In this document: piece by piece, positions 13,305-22,354 of the stretch
Layout: each line of letters begins with the position of its first letter
Numbering within the stretch: the first letter of the stretch is position 1
NCBI GenBank assembly: GCA_947652115.1
Contig: OX393573.1
Coordinates: forward strand, 2,469,269-2,533,268
Length of the DNA stretch: 64,000 nt
Direction: 5' to 3'
Source of the DNA: Blastomussa wellsi
Taxonomy: Eukaryota > Cnidaria > Anthozoa > Scleractinia > Plerogyridae
Program-made: the position numbers and the translations under genes
The notes under the pieces: model-generated
The model's database searches: none
What the model was told of the DNA's origin: nothing
What the model saw: only the letters and a program-made list of their open reading frames with translations

Positions 13305-16300
13305 CTATTCATTTTAAACAATGTCAACGTACCGGAGACTTTTTGGCGACTATTTTCGGTTCTCTGGTATAAATTAAAAGTTTCCCTTGCACGCGTCGGG
13401 AACTTTGGTGAAGAACCAAAAACGTGTGATTGAAACGCTATTTAAGAACGCACCAAAATGAATCTAACAACCTGGAAAGTCATGGAATTTAAGTGTGGTT
13501 CATGGAAAGCGTCCGTGAAATGGTCTGGAAGCACTCAGTTGCCACGGGTCCGTTCATCTTTTCTTTTGAACAAAACTTTCCTGGTTCTGATTTTAGCTGG
13601 GTTTCCTTCGTTTCACCCCCGACTAACTGACCCTCAGGGATTTCCGAGGATGCCGTCCTTTACAAGTGAGAGATATTTATTGTCCAAATCAAGTCGTCAC
13701 CCTTAAAATAGGTTTGTCAAAGGTACGCTTCAATTATACCAAGGGTAAAACGAAGATAAGTCTTCATCACTGTAAACATTATAATGGTTTGTCATGCACA
13801 CACACACACCGTCTCTTCATTTGATCAGGATTTAGCCGGAGATACTCCTTTGCATGACGCAATCTCCAAAGAGAAGAACAGCATTGTGGACCTCATTCTC
13901 GGTTCTCAAAGACTCGATGTATCTGTGTGTAACCTCAGAGGATTTAACCCACTCCACCAAGCTTGCCTGAAAGGGAACAAACAGTGAGTAATTCTAACAT
14001 AAATTATGGAGTCGCGGTCGTCCTCGGGGTTAGAACAGTGCATTGCATTTCGGATTACAAGCTAACAGACAATAGCAAAACAATAGCAACTGCTGCCAGT
14101 AGAATTACAAGCTTACGAGAGCTACCCTACCGCGGCAAATTGTTTCGACAACCTTCCAAAAGGGCTGCCGGGAGCGGGGGCTGGTGGGATTGGCATTTAA
14201 TTGATCTCTGGTGGGGGGGGGGGGGGGTTGGTTGGGTGTAGCAACACTAGTAAAGAGTCTTATTGAAGATTGGTCTCCCAAAAAGACAGTTTTTTTGTAC
14301 TCCAATAATCATTAATAAATAGTTCGTGTTAACCGGAATATCTACATCCTTAACACCCTTTTTGATACCATTTCAGCGCGGTAGAGAAAGTCGCTGGCAA
14401 ATTTCCTGGTCTTATAGAGATAGCAAAAGAAGATGGGTTTACCCCCCTCCACCTGGCTGCATTAAACAACCACAAAGAAATAGCAAGAATTCTTCTCCTT
14501 TCGGTATGGAAGTTACTATAATGTGCCAAAAGTCCTCGTTAGTTTTGAATTTTCTCTAACCTCCGTTTAAACTTTTATAATACTATTTTTAACATGTTTA
14601 ATTAGACGCACAGACTTTATACACACATAATGGTTTCTCCCTTGTAAATAAGAACCTGTTTGAAAGAAATCCCTGTTCAGTTTAAATTCTTTGTAGACTT
14701 TATTTCTGGAAATCATTAGTTCTTATAGGTGAGTTTGTTGTTTGAACTTACCACATTTACTGTTAATGAGCTATTCGTCTCATTCACAGTCGTTGTTTGG
14801 ACTCGTGACGTAACGAAAGAACCGTTGCGTGACGTTCCACATAACGGCTCCAAAAGAGGCGTCATAGTTGCAAGTCAACTAAATTCTTTTTCCATCACGC
14901 AACACCTCCTTTGTTTCTTTTGTTTGAAACGCAGGGCCATTGTGACATCGATTTGCGCAACAACAAGCGCCAAACTGCCCTGGCTCTGGCAGTGTCGGAA
15001 TCGTACACTGGGGTAATAGAGCTGTTAACTGAACATGGTGCTAATGTGAATGCTGAGGACGAGGATGGTGACACTCCACTCCACTTGGCTGTTATTCATC
15101 AAGCTGTGGGCTCAACTGCCTTGAGAGGGGTGAGAGCAGTAGGCATGTGTAATCGAAGAATGAAGAATGGCGTTAGTTTTGGACACTTACTACGTACATT
15201 TGAGTTAGTTTTTACCGACCGACCGACCGACCGACCGACCGTCCGACCGACCGACCGACCGACCGACCGACCGACCGTCCGACCGACCGACCGACCGACC
15301 GACCGTCCGACCGACCGACCGTCCGACCGACCGACCGTCCAGGCAAGCGAGCTGAGCTCAAAGGACGGCAGGTTATGTGGCTAGGTAGGATTAGTGTGAA
15401 TTTAGTTCGCTACGTGATCTTTTTATTGTTTGACTGATTTCAGCTGTTCCAAGAGTTGGGGCTTAATGTCCCAAGCGGTGACACGGATAAGCACACTGGA
15501 TCTGCCATAGCTGTTTATTTAGCCATGCATGGAGCTGACGTGAACTACAACAACCACGATGGCAAGACTCCATTGGACCTGTGCACAGACCCCCAGACTG
15601 CTGACTTAATCAAGCGATTTGCAAGAAGCGTTCCCAGGTACAATGAAATATGATAACACGGTAATCAACCCCCTTTTTGATAGGCCATTTGCAAGATGCT
15701 GTTTGCCTCATTTTTAAGACGAGTCTTGGTGCACACCTCTTCATATGGAAATGAGTTTAAATCGCACGTCTTTTGCCTTGAAAATCAAACTAATTTCCAT
15801 ATGAAAAGTTGTGCTCCAAGACTCGTCTTGAAACAGAGGTAGAAGGCACCTCGGGAATGACTTACCACAACCCCCCGGCCCCTTGCATCTAAGATGGATA
15901 GATTTTTATTCGCTTCTTCGAACGTTTTCGTTGCGTAACGTATAAGTTATTTTTTTCTTATCATTTCTTTTGTCGAACATTTCACTCTGTAGAAGGCGCT
16001 GTGGCCTGTAGTTAGCGCACCAGACTCCGGTAGACTGGTTTCACACTTTCTCTCTCCGAGTGCATAATTCAAGACTTATTCAGTGTTGCTAGGGGTAACC
16101 ATGCAATGGACTACAATCCCATCCAGTATAGTCTCCTCTTCAGCCGGTTTTTGGGATGTCACGCAACGCTTTTTTGGGGGAGCGTTGCGTGACATCCAAA
16201 GGAGACTTCTTCCAGCAGAGAGTAGAAATTATCCTAATCGCTTGATGCTACAAAAACCGTCGTTTGGTTGTCTTGTTCGTTAGGTCATTATTAAGATTGC

Positions 16301-18147
16301 CTATAGTGTGCTTTATCTGTTGTCCTTTATCTTACAGACAGACCGTCACTCAACGGCCACCCACGTTTACCCAACCTCGACCCCAGCCTGTGCTCTCAAA
16401 ATCAATCCCTCCACCTCCACCGCCCGCGCGGAGGACTGGGCCTGCACCAGCGGCTGTGCCAAGACCATCAGCGGTAAAAAGCTCACCCTCTTCCATTCGT
16501 TTTTTTGTGTTTAGTTGTTTAGCTCTTTTTCTTACCGCAGACGGCAAATCCAAATGTTTTGCTAACTTTATTGCAAAAGTTATCGGTTAAATGCCTTCTA
16601 AATCATTTTATTTTATCATTTTTCTGTCCACTTCAAGGCTGCATTTATTTTTTCTTCAGTGAAATGACATGTGACTCACTAAGTCCATTTTGATCGGACA
16701 AAACTGCAGTGTTGTCTGACGTCACATTGCGTCATGACCCGTTGTCAAGGCAACACATTGGCGTTTGCATTAGAAAGCGTACGAAATTGTCCAGACATTC
16801 TGTTCGACCATAGTTAGATTTAAAAGAGCTACGTCACGGTATTTTGAGTCATTTCTTCTACAGCCTAAGTCACACTTACAAGTTAGGAAACCTAAAAATA
16901 ACAGTTTGCTAAGAAAGAAAAACTTCATACGAGTAATAGTAAACCAAAAACGAACAAGGATGGCTGAGGATGGGGAAGATTGAAACGGATTGGAAATGAC
17001 GATTTTTAGAAGTTTGGGATAATTTTTTTTTCAAATTGTACGAACGATGACGTAGCTCCTATGATCGGACATTGGCGAATTGTGGTCGGCCATTGTCGGA
17101 TGTCCGACCGTTGTTTGCAGCTCTGCACTTCTACACCTAAAAAAATTATACTTCGTATTCAAATGCATGTTAAGTCTTCTACCCTCTCGCTTTTCATCAC
17201 CACCGTTAAATTTCACCTATCCTGTTCCCACCGCTGTTGCTCTCGATGCTGTGTCAGATTGCGAACCATTATAGTCATCTGAAACCAACTCTGTGTAAAG
17301 GCTGTCCTGTAAGCCTTTTCCTTGTTGGTAAATCAACTTCCATATACAATTTTATTTTCTAAACGATTTTAACAGCGGCTTTGCATGGCTTTCTTTGTTT
17401 GTTTGGATGTTATATTTTTGTCTTCTGGTTTTCGCTTTTTTGTATTTTCTAGCCTTGTGATTTCAGCTTTATGTTTAATGCTCTATAGGGGTCTGGAACT
17501 GCTGCAACCATTCAGAAAAAGACTCGAGATACTGTAAACCGAGCTGATGCTGCAGGCGTTGATTGTATCATCTGTTGCGAGAACACTGCAACTGTTACGT
17601 TTCATCCATGCGGTCATAAGATAACTTGTACAGGTAACTGGAGATTTTTGCTTCCTTATGTTAATAGACACTGTCTGTGATTGTCTATCTGTCTGTCTGT
17701 CTACCTATCTAGGCAGTAAGTAAGTATGAATAAGTAAGTTTATTTAATGTCGAAGATGCAAGGAAGGGGTCGCCCGGTCTCCCGGTCTCCCGAGCCAAGG
17801 GCTCATGTTAGAAACGTAAACGCTCGAATAATAATTATAAAGTTTAAGCCAATTACAATGTAGAATGAGATTAAAAATGGAGCTATAAAATACAAGTATT
17901 ACACTGGCATCCCGATTGACAATCTTTCCCTATCTATCTGTTCGTCTGTCTGTCTGTCTCTCTGTCTTTCTTTATTTATCTGTCTGTCTGCCCCTGTTAC
18001 GTTCATATCCAAGCTAACTGAGAAAGTGGTCCTTGCACCCGTTACGTTTCACCCATGCGGTCATAAGATAACTTGCACAGGTAACTGGAGATTTTTGCTT
18101 CCTTATGTTAATAATATAAGAAAACAAAACAAGACAAGACAAGACAA

Positions 18148-18204
<57 letters not shown>

Positions 18205-19909
18205 AAAAAGACAAGACAAAAAGACAAGACAAAAAGACAAGACAAAAAGACAAGACAAAAAGACAAGACAAAAAGACAAGATTTTGTTCGTTGCTTTTCT
18301 CAGTTACTTCCTAGTACCTGTCAAATATGTGTTTGACATTGTTTGTTTTTGGTTCAATGAGATTAGCGCAAATATGAGGGGCCGTTTTATTTTGCAAGGA
18401 TATCATTGGCGTGCGAATACTGTCTTTCTTCGCTTCTGGTTGGTTTGGCGTTGCGAAGAAAAAACAGCCGTATACGCAGGCATCATTAGTCTGCAAAGTA
18501 GGCGGTTTTTGTGGGGGAATGCTTCGAAAACAGCGATCACCCTACCCCCTACCCCTATCTTTTTTCCTCTCCCCAGTGTTCGCGCGCTGAAAAATGGCGG
18601 TCGGTGTTTCGTGATCGCTGTTTTCGAAGCGTCTTTCGTGATCGCTGTTTTCGAAGCATTCCCCCCACAAAAACTGCCTGCTTTGCAGGCTAAGGCATCA
18701 TTGGATCATGTTTCTTTTTATTTTCTTTCTTTTTTTCCTTTTTCTTTTTTAGCCCTTCGATTCACCTTTCCAAGAGACTACATCAACATTCAACAGAGGA
18801 AAAATCTCTGTCATCTTCCTACCTTTAAAGCATAAAACTAAAAAAAATGAAACGAGAGCTGAATTACTTACAAGAGTTGAATTACACTAGCACTCTTTAC
18901 GCGCACTGTCAAGTTTCCTTCATCGAATCCCTTCAGTGGTTCTTTAAATACGGGGGTTGACAACTCTAACAAACGCTGTTTTGGGACAAAGCTAAAATTT
19001 CTCGGGGAATCTGGAGATTTTGCCGGGATTTGGAGGACTTTGAAAATTTTCTGGGAAACGCGGAGTAATGAAGTTAAAATTTCGGGAATTTTGAGATTGT
19101 TGGGGGAATTTCTCCCAAATATTCGGGACCATATTCAGATTTTCGGGAGGACTTTTATTTACACACGGTACAGCTCAAACAGCGTTTGTTAGAGCTGTCA
19201 CCCCCTGTTTTAAATGTCAGTTGTTTTCGCCCTCGGCTTGAGACTTGTTAACTTGCTTTTCAGGTTGCTCTCTCAAAGCGAAGCGTTGTCTTTCATGCAA
19301 CGCAGAAATTCAACGAAAAACCGCAGCAGGTATGCAAACAACAAGTTTATTTATTGCAGTTAGGCCTGCATTCAGGCCATATCTGCATGTGGGTCACCTG
19401 ACCTAAGTTTCTCGTTTTAGATTTGCTTCTGCATAGTTGTGATTGGTTTATTAGTCCCGTGTGGCCTCGTTTTGGGTTGTGCTGTTTACACAGTGATAAC
19501 ACCTTCAGAATAAAGTAATACTTGATGGATTTAATTTGAATGATCCCGATGATGATGTCTCGGCTTTTTAATAGCTAATAGCGACAAAGATATTTCGACG
19601 CGTCTTGGCAATTTTGTCGCATAGTATGTCTTGGCTTTGAAATATGTTTGTATGTATTTCTTTTCAGAGGGAGCCACACTCAAGGCTCCAACCTTGATGA
19701 TGAGCGAAGACGACTACAACGAGCGAGTGCGTTCGCTTGAAGATCGTTTGCGAGTCATGGAGGACGACAGACAGTGCCAGATATGCATGGAGAGAGACAA
19801 GAATATGGTATTTTTATGCGGCCACAGCGCGTGCCAAGAATGTTCTGAAAGACTCCAAATTTGTCATGTTTGCAGACAAGAAATTCAGAATCGAATACCG
19901 TTTTATTAG
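1277..19909 (+). CDS. MIB2: Mind bomb-type E3 ubiquitin ligase, MIB2-like (19 exons, 969 aa)
   Basis: Exons: 1277-1493, 2973-3144, 4092-4323, 5652-5846, 6064-6168, 9228-9332, 9556-9715, 10813-10961, 12190-12297, 12395-12435, 12916-13081, 13829-13983, 14377-14503, 14935-15129, 15444-15637, 16338-16473, 17489-17633, 19264-19329, 19668-19909. Every junction keeps frame, giving 2910 nt and 969 residues, close to vertebrate MIB2. Mind bomb ligases ubiquitylate Notch ligands (Delta/Jagged) in signal-sending cells and trigger their endocytosis. Domain order is MIB/HERC2, ZZ, MIB/HERC2, two REP repeats, ankyrins, proline-rich linker, RING, coiled coil, RING. MIB2 rather than MIB1 is favoured by the two RINGs (MIB1 has three) and by MIB2-like ankyrin segments such as [18 protein letters not shown]. 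Intron 1 begins with GC. The first AATAAA seen downstream is at 20501. The gene model is confident; MIB2 against a lineage-specific paralogue would need a tree. Confidence 0.93.
1494..2972 (+). other. GC-AG intron 1 of the MIB2-like gene
   Basis: Exon 1 must end after position 1493 (CAG|GCAAGT) for exon 2 (from 2973, after CATAG) to encode the ZZ finger in frame: the split codon becomes GGT, giving AQTGLNHDSV. Using the GT at 1498 instead would put the ZZ segment out of frame. The donor CAG|GCAAGT matches the known consensus for GC-AG introns, which have a strong pairing context around the GC. Confidence 0.8.
1998..2330 (+). pseudogene. Decayed LINE reverse-transcriptase C-terminal fragment (intron 1)
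   Basis: Two overlapping frames (1998-2195 and 2132-2320) together read like the extreme C-terminus of CR1/L2-type LINE ORF2: an aromatic, basic stretch, then [17 protein letters not shown], then [13 protein letters not shown]. This resembles the usual pattern F-x-Y-x-G-x-x-x-W-N-x-L-P followed by a final helix. A homopolymer A run at 2157-2166 marks the frameshift between them. It is a dead fragment within MIB2 intron 1, and a poly-C run follows at about 2389-2402. Confidence 0.45.
3247..3493. mobile_element. MITE-like repeat with GGGGGTGACA ends, copy 1
   Basis: About 247 bp with inverted ends: GGGGGTGACAGCTCTAAC at the left and GTTGACACCCCC preceded by TTAGA at the right. The interior is rich in CCC(T/G)AAAATTT-type segments. 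A second copy in opposite orientation is at 18952-19205; both contain a matching GTGTGAATAAAAGTCCTCC-type segment. It lies in MIB2 intron 2 and has no coding potential. Confidence 0.65.
6651..6959. repeat. Cluster of six near-palindromic ATGCAGAA(A/T)TTCTGCAT motifs in intron 5
   Basis: Copies are at 6651-6667 (ATGCAGAAATTCTGCAT), 6691-6706 (same core), 6747-6763 (ATGTAGAAATTCTGCAT), 6813-6827 (partial, AAATTCTGCAT), 6850-6866 (ATGCAGAATTTTTGCAT) and 6943-6959 (ACGCAGAATTTTTGCAT). Spacing is irregular (about 37-93 bp) and the sequence between copies is unrelated, so this is not a simple tandem repeat. Possible explanations are a cluster of sites for a dimeric binding protein or a decayed repeat family. 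The function is unknown. Confidence 0.6.
7419..7530. repeat. 28-bp tandem repeat, four units
   Basis: Four consecutive 28-bp units of the type GCTCCCACAAGACACACAGA plus CAGAAAAA start at 7419, 7447, 7475 and 7503. The two middle units are identical; the outer units differ at one or two bases. It lies in MIB2 intron 5. Confidence 0.9.
7599..8105. mobile_element. MITE-like element rich in AATAAACGC motifs
   Basis: About 507 bp with inverted ends: CCGTATTTTCTTGATTAAAC at the left against CTAATCGAGAAAATATGG at the right. The subterminal regions contain repeated GAATAAACGC(T/C) boxes in both halves. No coding capacity is seen. It lies in MIB2 intron 5. A related end (CCGTATTTACTCGAGTAATA) is seen near 27159. 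Confidence 0.6.
10015..10158. mobile_element. Short palindromic MITE (intron 7)
   Basis: A 144-bp element. The left arm ATATCAAACACTCGAGACAG (continuing TGTTTCAT) pairs with the right arm ATGAAACACTGTCTCGAGTG (continuing TTTGAAATAT). A second inner pair, GATATCCAAAC and GTTTGGATAGC, extends the symmetry. There is no coding potential. Confidence 0.8.
10332..10505 (-). mobile_element. tRNA-derived SINE, minus-strand arm of an inverted pair
   Basis: Read on the minus strand, it has an A box (TAGCTCAGTTCGGTAGAGCA) and a B box (AGTTCGAAACCC) of a tRNA-like head ending near GTAGCCC, then an A/T stretch and a tail containing CAATTGCTTAAATTGGAAA and GCGATGATCATTC. The anticodon arm does not fold into a clean tRNA. 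The tail is shared with copies at 10530-10692 and 46429-46557, so this is a SINE rather than a working tRNA gene. It lies in MIB2 intron 7. Confidence 0.75.
10530..10692 (+). mobile_element. tRNA-derived SINE, plus-strand arm of an inverted pair
   Basis: Plus-strand copy of the same SINE: a degenerate A box region (ATAGTTCAGTTGATAGAGCA), an intact B box (GGTTCGAATCCC), then the tail with CCAATTGCTTAAAATGGAAA and GCGATGATCATTCTTCA. It faces the minus-strand copy across a short spacer, so MIB2 pre-mRNA would contain an inverted repeat with arms of about 160 nt. Confidence 0.75.
12637..12801. mobile_element. MITE with TTATTCCAAAATGGC ends (intron 10)
   Basis: About 165 bp. The left end ACCTTATTCCAAAATGGC is mirrored by GCCATTTTGGAATAAGCT at the right. 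The inner sequence also contains a partly symmetrical ATCAAAAGAATATT / AATATTCTTTTG pair. No coding potential. Confidence 0.75.
13165..13250. repeat. Dispersed repeat with ATTATCAACCCAGTTGATAA core, copy 1
   Basis: The segment GGTGGCCAATTGACATTATC followed by AACCCAGTTGATAAAACC also occurs around 49230-49285 with few differences. The core is itself palindromic (TTATCAAC...GTTGATAA). This copy lies in MIB2 intron 11; the other is in the DNAJB14-like gene. Probably a retroelement or MITE end; the family was not identified. Confidence 0.55.
14213..14227. repeat. Poly-G run in intron 12
   Basis: A G run of about 15 bases lies inside MIB2 intron 12, on the sense strand of the transcript. Comparable long G or C runs occur near 2389, 3483, 28851, 35309, 37345, 37855, 48650, 49894 and 55839. 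Several of these sit at or near the ends of repeat elements. Confidence 0.85.
15214..15340. repeat. (GACC)n tetranucleotide microsatellite
   Basis: About 127 bp of GACC units interrupted by GTCC variants, in MIB2 intron 14, 85 bp after the exon 14 donor. It keeps a reading frame open far beyond the true exon end, but the donor at 15130 (GGG|GTGAGA) and the in-frame acceptor at 15444 show it is intronic. Confidence 0.95.
15706..15839. mobile_element. MITE with AAGACGAGTCTTGG ends (intron 15)
   Basis: About 134 bp. The left half contains AAGACGAGTCTTGG and CTTCATATGGAAAT; the right half contains their reverse complements (ATTTCCATATGAAAAG, CCAAGACTCGTCTT). No coding potential. A differently built element with AACGAGTCTAAG subterminal boxes is at 34624-34804. 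Confidence 0.75.
16818..17058. repeat. Dispersed repeat (AACAAGGATGGCTGAGGATG family), copy 1
   Basis: About 240 bp in MIB2 intron 16 matches 50457-50687 in the same orientation. Shared blocks include TTAGGAAACCTAAAAATAA, GTTTGCTAAG, AACAAGGATGGCTGAGGATG, ACGGATTGGAAATGACGATT and CGTAGCTCCTA. No coding potential is evident. The family was not recognised. Confidence 0.7.
17683..17995. repeat. (TCTG)n tracts flanking a LINE-tail-like segment (intron 17)
   Basis: CTGT/TCTG microsatellite tracts lie at about 17683-17712 and 17938-17995. Between them, GTAAGTAAGTTTATTTAATG and CCCGAGCCAAGGGCTCATGT resemble the inverted 3' end of a LINE; a similar CCCGAGCCAGAGGCTCATGT occurs near 28561. Assignment to a LINE is from recollection of such tails and is tentative. 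Confidence 0.5.
18014..18080 (+). pseudogene. Duplicated partial RING 1 exon with splice signals in MIB2 intron 17
   Basis: 73 bp at 18041-18113 repeats 17594-17666, the 3' end of exon 17 plus the start of its intron, with two differences inside the coding part (CAT to CAC and TGT to TGC), both synonymous. A possible acceptor (CCAAG|CTAACTGAG) precedes 18014 and the donor ACAG|GTAACT follows 18080. The 67-nt unit starts in phase 0 and ends in phase 1, exactly like exon 17. It keeps the [11 protein letters not shown] half of the RING but lacks the first CIICC pair. Either a dead copy or a cassette exon. Confidence 0.6.
18121..18281. repeat. Compound minisatellite: (AAGAC)n, (GAGGAC)n, (AAAAAGACAAGAC)n
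   Basis: Directly downstream of the duplicated exon piece: AAGAC units, then about ten GAGGAC units (18151-18204), then a 13-bp AAAAAGACAAGAC unit repeated about six times. It keeps a spurious frame open on the plus strand. Located in MIB2 intron 17. Confidence 0.95.
18487..18692. mobile_element. MITE, TAG(C/T)CTGC family, copy 1 with 9-bp target duplication
   Basis: A 206-bp element with long imperfect inverted ends: AGTCTGCAAAGTAGGCGG then GTTTTTGTGGGGGAATGC and GAAAACAGCGATCAC at the left, mirrored at the right and ending GCAGGCTA. The flanking direct repeat AGGCATCAT (18478-18486 and 18693-18701) is a 9-bp target-site duplication. An inner GTGATCGCTGTTTTCGAAGC box is tandemly doubled in this copy. 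The second copy is at 31346-31540. A TSD of 8-9 bp fits hAT or Mutator-like transposases. Confidence 0.85.
18952..19205. mobile_element. MITE-like repeat with GGGGGTGACA ends, copy 2
   Basis: About 254 bp: the left end GGGGGTTGACAACTCTAACA is mirrored by TGTTAGAGCTGTCACCCCC at the right, with AAACGCTGTTTTG / CAAACAGCGTTT just inside. It is the reverse orientation of the copy at 3247-3493. Located 59 bp upstream of MIB2 exon 18, inside intron 17. Confidence 0.75.
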
Positions 19910-20500
19910 GTTGTGGGATTAGAGGCTCTTTCAGAGGGAACTCTTAAAATACGCGATATGAAATCTCGCTCTGTTGTCATATTGTAGATGTTTGTCTGTT
20001 CTGCCAAGTTTTACGCGAAACACAAACATGACCGCAACCATAGACGCAAGCACAAGAGCCTGTTCTAGCAATAAGAAACGCAATGAAAAGGTTAATGTTC
20101 AACACTAGGATACAGAAATGACGTATGTCTTGGTTGACCCTAAATTTATGGAATTTGTCGTGCGCAATTCACATGAAGGAGCATTTCGCAGAGACATGTA
20201 GTAAAGACCTTGGAAAAGACACTTAAATATCACCGGTGCCTCCCTCCATCCAGGAATATAAAATGGGTACCAGCGAATAGCTGGGGCAACCTTAGGGAAT
20301 GCTGGTGAGTAAGCTGCCCCACCCAAGCGTAGTAGCAATATCCCTAGTCGCCTCGTGCTGGATGGACTTAAGTGCCGGAAGCAATAAGCAAGTTGTGCTT
20401 CATGTTCGTGAAATATGTTTAGGCAGCGTTTCAAACTTCTTGGGGCAAACCACAATGGATAAGTGGCCCAATTACAGACTAACCTTAAGCTTATTAGTTG

Positions 20501-20506
20501 AATAAA
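20501..20506 (+). terminator. Candidate poly(A) signal for the MIB2-like gene
   Basis: First AATAAA downstream of the stop codon at 19909, implying a 3'UTR of about 600 nt. No closer canonical hexamer is seen, so the assignment rests on position only. Confidence 0.3.
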
Positions 20507-20569
20507 TATCGATTAAGCAGGTAACATTTATCGTGTGTATCAGTAACTGGACGTGTAAAATTCGGTGGC

Positions 20570-20960
20570 AGCGACAAACGAAGATTTTATCAAAAATTCA
20601 CGGTTTCAAATGAGGCGAATTAATGCAGCAGCAACTTGTCCCCGCGACTTGTCGCAGGTTTTCTGTTCAGTGTCGAAAGTAACTCCGTGTTTACTTCGGT
20701 TGTGCATTACTTCGCTTGGTGATTGGCTTAAAAATCGCGCGCAACTTTTTCAGCCAATCAGGAGTAAAACCATAACCAATTGTCACTCTCGCGCGCATGT
20801 TTTCCCGCTCTTTGTGTCGGCTACGTGTTTTTATACTTCGAGTTTTGATTGGTTCACTGGATTGTCTCCGTCCTTTGTGATTAGCCAAGGTAATTACTTT
20901 GGTTTTGGTTTTACGACACTCGATTGAAACTCGTTCTAATCACAATAAAACGCTCAAATT
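20570..20960. repeat. Repeat-like intergenic segment
   Basis: Contains paired CCAATCA / TGATTGG boxes (around 20720, 20752 and 20846) and GC-rich GCGCGC patches, like a decayed inverted-repeat element. An open frame of 120 codons covers it, but the composition does not look coding. The family is not identified. Confidence 0.35.
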
Positions 20961-21969
20961 AGCTTGGTTCCATGAATTATTTGCATTTAATGCAACGTGT
21001 TGTAATTATTAGTATGTATTCTGCTTTGTGAAATCGTCCATGAAATGGAAGGTTCACTGAAAAGTGCAAGGAACGTTTCCAAGAAAATCTCCAAATTACA
21101 ATGTAACCACCAGGAATACATCCACTTGGAAGAAACTTAATTTTTCTCCATGTGTGAGGTTTCTTTGAGCCTTTGACGTCACTTTCTCCATTTTTCGACC
21201 TTGTAACAAGGCAAGGTCGCAAAGAAATTACTTCTCGTGTTCGGAATGGATTGAAATTTGGAAAGACGAGTAAATCAAGTCGCATTGTGCACCGATCGAT
21301 AACACGAAAATGTAAAACAAATGAATATCATCAAATTATTTGATCTCCGGGTCAATTTAATTCCATTTGGAATAAAATCTGTTCTTGACATTGTTCTCGC
21401 TGATACATGTACTTTTCTTTTTATGTTATACTTGTAATCATATGGTTTCACAGCAAATTTATTAAGTTACTTTTACTTAATATAATAACAGTAAGTTTTA
21501 GAAAGTAAACGATTTACTGGATGCTCTGTTTCACACCAGTTGGAGCTCGAGCATCGGGATGCCCCATAACAAATTACGCGCGTCGTAGACTTGTTTCGCC
21601 TAAATATTGCTCCTTTGTATTCCCAAGTTATATATCTCCATATTGTTCACACGGATTTTGTTTGGTAGAGATGATTAGTTATAAAAGGACCTCCTTGGTT
21701 TTTTACTTACATTAAGATTCAAAACCTTTACACTTAAAACGTAAAACTGAACTCCTCAACATCTTGGTTACAAAGCAATGTCTATTTTTGGGTTACATCA
21801 GTTTTAAGGATCTCTTAAAACACAAGTATAAACTTTGATCAGTACATAACTTAATAATTGTTTTGTCCTCATCGATAACAGTCCAATGTCCAGTTTCCTC
21901 TATGAGACACGCCGATAGGAATTATTGACAGTTGTATTCAGCGTTGTAAAATCTAGGACATAGGCCTTC

Positions 21970-22172
21970 TGTTTACCCGGGACCGTTCTGAAAGCGGTCC
22001 GGAACGGATCCAAAAGGGCATCTTTTGGTTTGCAGGTCCAGTTTTGGATCCGTAACGGACCGGTTCCAGAACGATGTCGTGTAAACACCCCCAAACGGTT
22101 CCATGGAAACAGCAGCCGATCAGCCTCGGTTCTGAACGGTTCCGGTCCAGCCCCGTGTAAACGAAGTCTAAT
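21970..22172. repeat. GGACCGGAAC-rich palindromic repeat
   Basis: A GC-rich island in AT-rich DNA. The left end TGTTTACCCGGGACCGTTCT is mirrored by CCGGTCCAGCCCCGTGTAAA at the right, with several internal GGTCCGGAACGG / AACGGTTCCGG boxes in both orientations. It looks like an inverted-repeat DNA element. The minus-strand frame through it (21900-22181) is unlikely to be coding. Confidence 0.5.
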
Positions 22173-22337
22173 ATGAATCATGAATCCCTGCTAGAGAGTC
22201 TTATAGAAGGAACTGGGACTCGATCTGTGTGTAACTTCTCTCAAACCGCTGTCAATTTCTATGATCAAGACCGAATCGGACTCGATTCTATTGTAAATGG
22301 TTATCTTTGGGAATATGGTGTCTACAGCAAATTGCTG

Positions 22338-22343
22338 TTTATT
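22338..22343 (-). terminator. Poly(A) signal for the minus-strand PAN-domain gene
   Basis: AATAAA on the minus strand, 12 bp after the stop codon at 22355-22357. This supports the neighbouring exon as the last one of a minus-strand gene. Confidence 0.55.
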
Positions 22344-22354
22344 CTTATCACAAA

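Larger units (their letters stand above)
10813..15637 (+). other. MIB2: MIB2-like ankyrin repeat region (exons 8-15)
   Basis: Residues about 396-774. After a linker helix and [15 protein letters not shown] in exon 8, roughly eight to nine ankyrin repeats follow: [14 protein letters not shown] (exon 9), [11 protein letters not shown] (exons 10-11), [13 protein letters not shown] (exon 11), [13 protein letters not shown] and [13 protein letters not shown] (exon 12), [13 protein letters not shown] (exon 13), [12 protein letters not shown] and [11 protein letters not shown] (exon 14), GKTPLDLC (exon 15). Exon boundaries often fall between repeats. Exon 10 is only 41 nt. The region probably acts as a scaffold, as in other mind bomb proteins. 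Confidence 0.9.
16338..19909 (+). other. MIB2: MIB2-like proline-rich linker and catalytic RING region (exons 16-19)
   Basis: Exon 16 encodes a proline-rich linker (about 774-819) with a run of six prolines. RING 1 (about 845-883, exons 17-18) reads CIICC...[10 protein letters not shown]...CLSC. Exon 19 starts with a charged heptad-like stretch (about 903-922) and then RING 2 (926-969), CQIC...CGHSACQEC...CHVC, ending NRIPFY. This parallels the RxxLY-type ends of mind bomb proteins, whose last RING carries E2-dependent ligase activity. All zinc-binding positions of both RINGs look intact. Confidence 0.9.

Noticed and set aside
14911..15384. A 157-codon frame that continues past MIB2 exon 14 through the (GACC)n tract
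   Set aside because: The ankyrin homology stops near 15129, where a donor is present, and exon 15 rejoins in phase. The rest is microsatellite translation.
18026..18835. A 269-codon plus-strand open frame, the longest between the MIB2 exons
   Set aside because: It is held open by the (GAGGAC)n and AAAAAGACAAGAC minisatellites and then runs through a MITE. Only its first codons overlap the duplicated RING exon piece. The protein is low complexity.
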